5,661 nucleotides of DNA from Acidobacteriota bacterium (lineage in GTDB: Bacteria > Acidobacteriota > Blastocatellia > RBC074): the NCBI GenBank assembly GCA_013140935.1, contig JABFSD010000001.1, positions 1-5,661 of the forward strand, given 5' to 3'. Shown here in pieces: positions 1 to 5,085 of this stretch. Made by a program: the position numbers and the translations under genes. The first letter of the stretch is position 1, and every line of letters begins with the position of its first letter. The notes under the pieces were generated by a model. That model was given only the letters and a program-made list of their open reading frames with translations. It had not been told where the DNA came from and made no database searches.

Positions 1-88
1 TAGTTTCGGCACTCGTGCCGAGAGGAACCAATGCGCTGCCTGCCAATGTAGCTGCGCCTTGCAATAAGGTTCTTCGTTGTTTGTTCAT
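1..88 (-). CDS. Tat-exported protein, N-terminal fragment (gene runs off the window)
   Basis: The first 29 codons of a gene continue past the left edge. The start is ATG at 88-86, preceded by GAGG (97-94) five bases upstream, a good ribosome binding site. The peptide begins MNKQRRTLLQ, followed by a hydrophobic stretch (GAATLAGSALVPLG) and a small-residue site (TSA before ET). This is the layout of a twin-arginine signal peptide: a basic n-region with RR at residues 5-6, a weakly hydrophobic h-region rich in Gly and Ala, then an AxA-like cleavage site. The mature protein is therefore probably folded in the cytoplasm and exported by Tat, which often means a cofactor-bearing or oxidoreductase-type enzyme; that last step is inference. 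The mature domain is outside the window, so no function can be named. The terminator at 139-174 separates it from the receptor gene, suggesting its own promoter or residual read-through. Confidence 0.72.
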   Translation of the reverse strand, partial: MNKQRRTLLQGAATLAGSALVPLGTSAET

Positions 89-138
89 CACTGCCTCACT
101 TTGTATTTGGTGCGCCAGCGTCCCGCACTGCCCATTGG

Positions 139-174
139 AAAAAAGGCCGGACTCTTCGTGAAAAGAATCCGGCC
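139..174 (-). terminator. Intrinsic (Rho-independent) terminator after the TonB-dependent receptor gene
   Basis: Bases 145-156 pair with 163-174 in a 12-bp stem with one C/A mismatch (152/167), a GC-rich base (GGCCGG/CCGGCC) and a 6-base loop at 157-162. On the minus strand the stem is followed directly by six T residues (144-139). This is the classic hairpin plus U-tract. It lies 22 bases after the TAA stop at 197-199 and upstream of the next gene's start at 88, so it should end the receptor transcript. Confidence 0.85.
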
Positions 175-196
175 TGTAGCCTAAAACAATTTACGC

Positions 197-1351
197 TTAA
201 AACTCGAAGCGCATAGACCACTGCAAATTACGCGGTGGACGAACCGAAGTAACAGCGCCAAAACCAGTCAAAGGCGCACGGTTAATTGAACCGTTCGCAT
301 TTACGATCACGTTGGGCGAAGCCAGATTGGTCGGCGTCGGGTTGGTTAAGCTGGTGAAGTTGATCGTGCTGTTGACCCCGTCAAATTGCGTGTGATTGAG
401 CGCGTTGAATGCGTCCAAACGAAATTCGATCTTGGTCTTTTCGGTAAAACGGAATTCCTTTGAGAGCGACATATCCCAGCTATTGATGGGGTTGCGATAA
501 AGGAAATTACGACCAGATTCCAAACTGAGACTACCAGTTTTGGGCAGCCCAAAAGCCGCCGGATCGAACTGGCGATAAGGATCTGTGGTGCGACCCAAAC
601 CTGGATTGCCAAGCAAAGCGACACGCGCACTTTCGATGGTTTGCGTTCCCGTCAAGGTGTAAGGCGAGATGCCAGGAACATTGATGCCAACGTTGTAAGG
701 CGCACCGGTTTGGTATCGGTAAATGCCTGATAGTTGCCAGTTGTTGGCCGCATAGCCCAACGCCTTGTTTTTCGCAAAATTGGGCAGTTCATAAACCCAA
801 TTCACATTGAAATTATGCGGACGGTCGAAATCGAGCGGCCCATAATTCGTACGGCGTTGGTCAAAGTTGTTGGGTGCGCCAAAAGCTGCGATGCCGGGGC
901 GATCTGCCGATTGCGTGCCCAGCACCTTGCTCCATGTATGTGTGACACCTAACAACAGCCCTTTTCTAAAGCGGCGGTTCCACGAGAGCTGCAATGAGTG
1001 ATAGTTCGAACTGGACGACGGCTCGTGGAATTGAATGTCACCGAAACCTTGATAGGGACGCAGCAAATCAACCGGAAGCGCCGTCGCACCGGGCGTTGCA
1101 CTCGCCGCCAGCGTGGGGTCTTGATTTTGCGGCAAATAGGCAGCGCCATAAGCGGGCGCGTTGATGTTACGCAATTGAATTTGATGCACACCCAATGATC
1201 CCACATAGGAAACGTCTAAAACCGAATCAAGGGGCAGTTTCTTCTGCACACCCAAATTGTAGGAGTAAGTCGTCGGCACTTTGCCCTCACGATCAAACGC
1301 GACCAAGCCTGGAGGAGCCAGAATGATCGGGCCTGAGCCGATGTCTTGCAT
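197..1351 (-). CDS. C-terminal beta-barrel part of the Oar-like TonB-dependent receptor, cut off by an in-frame TAG
   Basis: This open frame of 384 residues is in exactly the same phase as the upstream receptor frame and is separated from it by TAG, GGT and CGT only. It has no signal peptide. Its sequence is outer-membrane barrel throughout, with alternating aromatic and polar strands separated by Gly/Asn/Pro-rich loops. The family-typical motif FNALNHTQF lies near residues 314-322, and the last residues are LQWSMRFEF, ending in the terminal Phe used as an outer-membrane assembly signal. It is therefore the missing last third of the receptor rather than an independent gene. The ATG at 1351-1349 has only a weak AGGG five bases or so upstream, overlapping the amber codon, so translational restart is conceivable. 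A signal-less barrel fragment could not reach the outer membrane. It contains no cysteine. The stop is TAA at 197-199, followed by the terminator at 139-174. Confidence 0.85.
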   Translation of the reverse strand: MQDIGSGPIILAPPGLVAFDREGKVPTTYSYNLGVQKKLPLDSVLDVSYVGSLGVHQIQLRNINAPAYGAAYLPQNQDPTLAASATPGATALPVDLLRPYQGFGDIQFHEPSSSSNYHSLQLSWNRRFRKGLLLGVTHTWSKVLGTQSADRPGIAAFGAPNNFDQRRTNYGPLDFDRPHNFNVNWVYELPNFAKNKALGYAANNWQLSGIYRYQTGAPYNVGINVPGISPYTLTGTQTIESARVALLGNPGLGRTTDPYRQFDPAAFGLPKTGSLSLESGRNFLYRNPINSWDMSLSKEFRFTEKTKIEFRLDAFNALNHTQFDGVNSTINFTSLTNPTPTNLASPNVIVNANGSINRAPLTGFGAVTSVRPPRNLQWSMRFEF

Positions 1352-1357
1352 ACGACC

Positions 1358-1360
1358 CTA
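1358..1360 (-). other. In-frame amber (TAG) codon splitting the receptor
   Basis: Minus-strand codons read TTT TAG GGT CGT ATG CAA from 1363 down. The frame before and after is the same and the protein similarity continues across the codon (PTTLEPTFF, stop, GRMQDIGSG). A single base substitution explains it, for example from a Tyr codon (TAT or TAC) or Gln CAG. There is no insertion or deletion, and I see no second lesion in about 3.66 kb. Confidence 0.9.
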
Positions 1361-3856
1361 AAAGAAAGTCGGTTCAAGCGTCGTCGGCGGATTACGCAAC
1401 AAATCAAACACCGTGTTGCCTTGCGGACGATCATAGAACATACCACCACCGCCTCTAACAACGATGGATTGATCGCCTTTCACGTCAAAGGCAAAACCGA
1501 AACGCGGCGCGAAATGAATGCCGCGATTGCGATACAGACCTTTTTCAATGCCTGCGCCTGCTTGGAAGAGGCCGTTCAACAACTTGCCAGTATTTGGCAC
1601 AATGCGTCCGATATAAACGCCGTCAATCGTATTCGCCGCAGTCGGAATGAAACCAGTAGCTAACAAACTAGGATCAACTGCACGACGAGTTGCTGAACCG
1701 GGCGCGCAACTGGCCGCGTTATTGATACAAACCGGACGATATAGACGCGGGGCATCGGCTGCGTTGAAACGATTGGGCAGGAAGTTCGCCGTTTGCAAGT
1801 CTTCGTCGAATTGGGGCTGGATGTAGTAAAAGCGCATGCCGTAATCAAGCGTCAAGCGGCTAGTCACTTTCCAGTTATCTTGTGCGAAAAACTCCAGGTT
1901 GTTGTAGCGATACTTGCCGATGTAATAACCCGAAGCCTGTTGGAAGCTGCGATAAATGCCAAGCGCTGCGTTCGCAAAAGCGAAGCCAGTGTCGAGCGGA
2001 TTGTTCGCGTCATTGCCGAAATCATACACGCCATTATTGTTGGCGAAGCTGCTTTGCGGCTTGAAGCTATTTTGCCAGAAGACACCGGTCTTGAGGTTGT
2101 GCTGCCCTACGATTTTCGAAAGGCTGCCTGACCAATCGCGGTTGGTATTGAAGTTGGTGAAAGGTGAATTGTTGGAACCGATGTTCGGGCCATTCGCGAC
2201 TCGACCATTCGTTCCGCAAGTACCGCCGAAACAGAAACGTGGAGGCGAATCAATTTGCACCGCGCCGGGATAGATTACGGGAATGCCCGTCAAGCCCAAC
2301 CCGGCACGATTGAATTTCTGGTTGTTGGGATTGATGTCAATCGCATTGTGGCTGCCGCCGATAGTGGCTTCTAAAATCGTTGTGGGGTTTAGCGAACCAG
2401 TCACCGTAACGGCGTAAGTGTTACGCGGTTGCGGCAGGATGACATTGTAATCAGGAAGGTTCGATGCCAGCACGAATGAGCCATAAGGTTGCACGTTGAC
2501 GTTAGAAACTCTGACGTAACGCCCGCCTACGCGCCAGGCATTCGACAAGTTGTAATCAATACGAACCAAATCTTGCCGTTGCGGATTTGACGTCAAGGCT
2601 TGCGTTTCATAGTTAAAGCCGGAGCCTTGCGGAACGTTGGGCGTGGGATAAATTTTTAAGATATTAAGGCCAAGTCCGTATAACCGATTCGCTGGAATTT
2701 TCCCCAGTTGTCCATCCGCTTGAAAACAGCCGCGAGTATCTGCCGTCGTACAAGGCAGACCTGATTGAAAATCACGAATCAAACTAAACCTGGCACCTGA
2801 TTGATCCACGCTCTGAGAGAAATCGCCTGCCCGTTCCAGCGCCGTCGGCACACTTACACGAACCGGAGCCGCTTGAGGTACCAGTCGTTTCTGATGTTCT
2901 TCATTCCAGAAAAAGAAAAGCTTTTGTTTGTCGGTGTTAAATACCTTGGGAATGTAAATCGGCCCGCCAATCGCGAAACCAATGTCACGTTGATCAAGAC
3001 GCGGTTTGTTAAACAGTCCTTTCCCGTCAGCGCCAATAATCTTGTCGCGGTTATTGATCCAGGTGTTGGCATTCATCCCATCGTGACGACGGAAAAGATA
3101 AGCCGAGCCATGAAATTCGCGCGTACCGCCGCGCGTCACGGCGCTGATTTGCGCACCCGATGAGCGACCATATTCCGCTTGATAATTGGATGTCAGCACT
3201 TTGAATTCGGCAATCGCATCAAGGTTAAGACTCAGCAACGTGCCGTTATTACCTGTGTCTACTACCGACACTCCGTCTAATTGGATGTTGTTTGAACTGG
3301 GGCGCACGCCATTCGCGCTCATATTCTGAATCGCGTCCGCTACGCCGTTATTGGTGTTGAAGATTACGCCCGGCGTAATCGATGCCAACGGCGTAAAGCC
3401 GCGTCCATTCACAGCGATGCTGCGTACGATCTCTCCTTGAATGGCAGTAGAACGCTCTGCGCTTTCAGCCTGCAAAAGTGTCGCTTCCGCAGTTATGGTG
3501 ACTGTCTCACTGGCTTGACCGACTTCCAACTTAAGGTCACCAAGCGTGAGTCTGTCATTTGCTACGAGCAATACACCCGTACGCTCCTGCTTCTTAAAGC
3601 CTGAGGCTTCCACGTTTAACTTATAAGTTGAAGGAGCCAGGGTTGGGAAAATAAACCGACCGTCTGCATCGGTGGTCGCCGTTTGCGAGAAACCGCGCGC
3701 GTCGTCTTTGATAGTAACAGTCGCATTTGCCACGGCTGCGCCGTTCGGGTCTTGTATGTTGCCCGCAATCGTACCGCTGGTCGTTTGGGCAAGCGCCGCG
3801 ATAGACAGCGTGAGCAGCAGCAGGAAAAGCCCGCTTAGTCTGATGTACTTCTGCAT
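1358..3856 (-). CDS. Oar-like TonB-dependent receptor with carboxypeptidase-regulatory-like domain, N-terminal 832 residues up to an internal TAG
   Basis: This is an outer-membrane, energy-dependent transporter or adhesin-type receptor of the Oar class; the substrate is unknown. The chosen start is ATG at 3856-3854, because GGAG (3867-3864) lies seven bases upstream and a signal peptide follows at once (MQKYIRLSG, then a Leu-rich core, cleavage after ALA at residue 23). A GTG ten codons earlier (3886) gives an unlikely leader. Domains: signal peptide 1-23; CarboxypepD-regulatory-like beta-sandwich about 25-110 (GTIAGNIQDPNGAAVANATV, then DADGRFIFPTLAPSTYKL); TonB plug about 115-240 (ETVTITAEA, NIQLDGVSV, AEYGRSSGAQISAVTRGGT); barrel from about 241 onward. 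I see no clear TonB box. Six cysteines form three close pairs. The frame stops at TAG 1360-1358, losing about a third of the usual length; the rest continues in frame to 197. As it stands the product would be a defective barrel, unless the TAG is suppressed or is a sequence error. Confidence 0.9.
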   Translation of the reverse strand: MQKYIRLSGLFLLLLTLSIAALAQTTSGTIAGNIQDPNGAAVANATVTIKDDARGFSQTATTDADGRFIFPTLAPSTYKLNVEASGFKKQERTGVLLVANDRLTLGDLKLEVGQASETVTITAEATLLQAESAERSTAIQGEIVRSIAVNGRGFTPLASITPGVIFNTNNGVADAIQNMSANGVRPSSNNIQLDGVSVVDTGNNGTLLSLNLDAIAEFKVLTSNYQAEYGRSSGAQISAVTRGGTREFHGSAYLFRRHDGMNANTWINNRDKIIGADGKGLFNKPRLDQRDIGFAIGGPIYIPKVFNTDKQKLFFFWNEEHQKRLVPQAAPVRVSVPTALERAGDFSQSVDQSGARFSLIRDFQSGLPCTTADTRGCFQADGQLGKIPANRLYGLGLNILKIYPTPNVPQGSGFNYETQALTSNPQRQDLVRIDYNLSNAWRVGGRYVRVSNVNVQPYGSFVLASNLPDYNVILPQPRNTYAVTVTGSLNPTTILEATIGGSHNAIDINPNNQKFNRAGLGLTGIPVIYPGAVQIDSPPRFCFGGTCGTNGRVANGPNIGSNNSPFTNFNTNRDWSGSLSKIVGQHNLKTGVFWQNSFKPQSSFANNNGVYDFGNDANNPLDTGFAFANAALGIYRSFQQASGYYIGKYRYNNLEFFAQDNWKVTSRLTLDYGMRFYYIQPQFDEDLQTANFLPNRFNAADAPRLYRPVCINNAASCAPGSATRRAVDPSLLATGFIPTAANTIDGVYIGRIVPNTGKLLNGLFQAGAGIEKGLYRNRGIHFAPRFGFAFDVKGDQSIVVRGGGGMFYDRPQGNTVFDLLRNPPTTLEPTFF

Positions 3857-3863
3857 TGATAAA

Positions 3864-3867
3864 CTCC
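3864..3867 (-). promoter_or_regulatory. Ribosome binding site GGAG that fixes the receptor start at 3856
   Basis: On the minus strand GGAG is followed by TTTATCA and then ATG, a 7-base spacing. It favours the ATG directly before the signal peptide over the longer GTG start at 3886. Confidence 0.75.
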
Positions 3868-3877
3868 AAAGGTTAGG

Positions 3878-3907
3878 GACGCGCACTTAGTAAGTAGAAC
3901 GCGCGTC
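3878..3907 (-). promoter_or_regulatory. Inverted repeat in the receptor 5' leader
   Basis: GACGCGC (3878-3884) pairs perfectly with GCGCGTC (3901-3907) around a 16-base spacer, and the spacer contains a smaller ACTT-AGT-AAGT mini-stem. It sits 21 bases upstream of the receptor ATG and just before the ribosome binding site. It could be a leader hairpin or a protein-binding palindrome. Only the symmetry is seen; a role is inference. Confidence 0.35.
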
Positions 3908-4050
3908 GAGCCAATAAACCGGCAGCCGTCGAGTTATAACGGTTGCGCCAGGGTCGGCCTGACATTTCCAGGCTTCGTTTCCATCCAACAAAAGCGCCAG
4001 CAATTAAGTAAGTCAGTCGTGGTGAATATGGTGAGTATTGATTGGTTGTT

Positions 4051-4081
4051 CATCGCGCCCCACGTTGCATGGGCTGCGATG
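4051..4081 (-). other. Hairpin downstream of the HprK-like gene, possibly a weak terminator
   Basis: CATCGC (4051-4056) pairs with GCGATG (4076-4081), and CCCA (4059-4062) pairs with TGGG (4070-4073), with a 2x2 internal loop and a 7-base apical loop. It lies about 50 bases past the kinase stop codon. No T-tract follows on the minus strand, so it is not a canonical intrinsic terminator. It may protect the 3' end or act in the upstream region of the receptor gene. The rest of the 277-base gap (3857-4133) shows only a 9-bp near-tandem GGTGAATAT/GGTGAGTAT (4021-4038) and no convincing promoter. Confidence 0.3.
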
Positions 4082-4133
4082 ACGCGCGCAGTCTACACTG
4101 AAACCTGCGGGATGCAAATGGGAATGTGATATG

Positions 4134-4979
4134 TCAGTTGTGCGGGGAGTCTTCCAACAAATGCAACACACGCGCCGCCGTCGCATCGGCTTCGCCGCGT
4201 TTGCATTTATAGGCGCTGGCTTGCGCCGCGACTTTGCTCAACGTAGGCAACACGACCGCAGGCTTGCGACGTGCTGGCACAGTATGGGCAAACAGTTCGA
4301 GCGTAGTCTGTCCGGCTGACAACGGCGTGAGTCGCCAGCGTGCCTCGGCTTGATATTGGCTGACGAATACCAGTCCCACCGGCAAAGGTTTGGTTCCCGT
4401 CACGCCGCCTAATTTCGCAGCAGGTGTGTTGTATTGCCGCGACGAACCCGAATCAGGCTTACGAATCGCCAGCGGTTGCGGATAAGCGTTTACGCGGCCT
4501 TGCAAATCGAAGACGGCGTATTCGTCTGAGTAATAAGTCGCTCCGGCTTTAACCAGCGCAGCCACCAGACTGGTCTTGCCTGCATAGCTACTGCCCGGAA
4601 TCACGATGGCCCGGTCGCACCACGCGACGACGCCCGCATGCACGAACACGCGGCGCGGAGCCATTTCTGCTACATAGATTTTGATGCGGCGTTCGAGGTC
4701 TTCGATGGCGGCTCGGCGGCTGCGCACGCTGAAGCCGTCTGCTCCCAACAAGGTGAATTTCGACCGCGTGGCACGCAACGTAAAAATACGATCTACGCGC
4801 AGCGGTTCATCGGTGAATGCGAGCGGCTGCCACAGGGGCGGATAGGCTTCGGTCAGATGCTCAAGCAACGCAGTCTCATTCGTACGCACGCCGATGCGCA
4901 CGCCGAACGCGCGAAAGGCGAAGATCGCCGTGCAATCGGCGGCTTCATCATGCGAGTCAATGAAAGGAAGAAAAAACAT
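4134..4979 (-). CDS. HprK-like (HPr kinase/phosphorylase C-terminal-type) P-loop kinase
   Basis: This cytoplasmic protein of 281 residues resembles the stand-alone HprK-related serine kinases annotated in many non-Firmicute genomes. Evidence: FVHAGVVAW at 112-120, then the P-loop GSSYAGKT at 129-136 (Lys135, Thr136), then ATYYSDEYAVFD at 147-158. In the last, the acidic pair SDE (151-153) takes the place of the Walker B-like/metal-binding aspartates of HprK, and NAYPQPLAIRK follows at 164-174. The N-terminal 110 residues are a divergent accessory region. Unlike true HprK it lacks the GxSGxGKS form (Tyr at position 132 instead of Gly), and I cannot find the HxxxRR-type motif. Members of this family can phosphorylate serine in peptides (for example lasso-peptide tailoring kinases), but no substrate gene is visible here. 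The ATG start at 4979 has no clear Shine-Dalgarno because the REP-like repeat ends nine bases upstream. No better downstream start is seen before the conserved FRAFGVRIG (22-30). The stop is TGA at 4136-4134. Confidence 0.8.
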   Translation of the reverse strand: MFFLPFIDSHDEAADCTAIFAFRAFGVRIGVRTNETALLEHLTEAYPPLWQPLAFTDEPLRVDRIFTLRATRSKFTLLGADGFSVRSRRAAIEDLERRIKIYVAEMAPRRVFVHAGVVAWCDRAIVIPGSSYAGKTSLVAALVKAGATYYSDEYAVFDLQGRVNAYPQPLAIRKPDSGSSRQYNTPAAKLGGVTGTKPLPVGLVFVSQYQAEARWRLTPLSAGQTTLELFAHTVPARRKPAVVLPTLSKVAAQASAYKCKRGEADATAARVLHLLEDSPHN

Positions 4980-4987
4980 TATTCGTA

Positions 4988-5077
4988 CGCGTTCGTAGTT
5001 CCGCCTTTAGGCGGCTGCTTCGCTTACCCAAACCACGCCGCCTAAAGACGCCGCCTAAAGGCGGAACTACGAACGCG
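4988..5077. repeat. Paired REP-like palindromic element (BIME-like), 28-bp perfect inverted repeat
   Basis: Bases 4988-5015 are the exact reverse complement of 5050-5077, with a 34-base spacer. Each arm contains the 20-mer GTAGTTCCGCCTTTAGGCGG (4995-5014 on plus; 5070-5051 on minus), which is GTAG, TT, then a CCGCC-TTTA-GGCGG mini-hairpin. GTAG next to the foot of a short hairpin is the hallmark of REP sequences handled by REP-associated tyrosine transposases (TnpA_REP/RAYT). The two units face each other, as in bacterial interspersed mosaic elements. Inside the spacer ACGCCGCCTAAAG is duplicated in tandem (5035-5047 and 5048-5060), a partial extra half-unit. The element fills nearly all of the 106-base gap between the redoxin stop and the kinase start. 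If transcribed it would form a long stable stem that could protect the redoxin message or limit read-through into the kinase. No transposase is in the window. Confidence 0.85.
5035..5060. repeat. 13-bp tandem duplication inside the REP-like element
   Basis: ACGCCGCCTAAAG occurs twice back to back (5035-5047 and 5048-5060). The first copy is a truncated half of the REP hairpin. Both copies can pair with 5005-5015, so two alternative stems compete. Confidence 0.8.
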
Positions 5078-5085
5078 GTTTTCCG

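Noticed and set aside
6..21. Palindrome TCGGCACTCGTGCCGA preceded by TAGTT, resembling the TT-hairpin layout of the REP-like unit
   Set aside because: It lies inside the start of the Tat-exported coding region, its stem sequence differs from the repeat at 4988-5077, and the base before TAG is outside the window. Chance symmetry is the simpler reading.
1793..2273. Plus-strand open frames antisense to the receptor
   Set aside because: The minus strand here encodes clear receptor barrel sequence in one long frame; the opposite frames have no family resemblance or ribosome binding site.
3857..3886. Extended GTG start adding MRVPNLWSLS to the receptor
   Set aside because: The extension is not signal-like, overlaps the leader dyad, and the ATG at 3856 has GGAG at ideal spacing followed directly by a typical signal peptide.
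3857..4133. Promoter hexamers on the minus strand, such as TATAAC near 3937 or TTATTG with TTACTA at 18-base spacing
   Set aside because: None pairs a good -35 with a good -10 at a normal spacing. Acidobacterial promoter consensus cannot be judged from one region.
4638..5045. Plus-strand open frame of 135 codons across the kinase start and into the repeat
   Set aside because: It is antisense to the kinase, low in recognisable protein features, and its end is just the translated repeat (VVPPLGG). It is a shadow frame.
4988..5077. CRISPR repeat or transposon terminal inverted repeats
   Set aside because: There are only two units, inverted rather than direct, with a 34-base spacer and no room for a transposase. 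The GTAG-hairpin layout fits REP/BIME much better.
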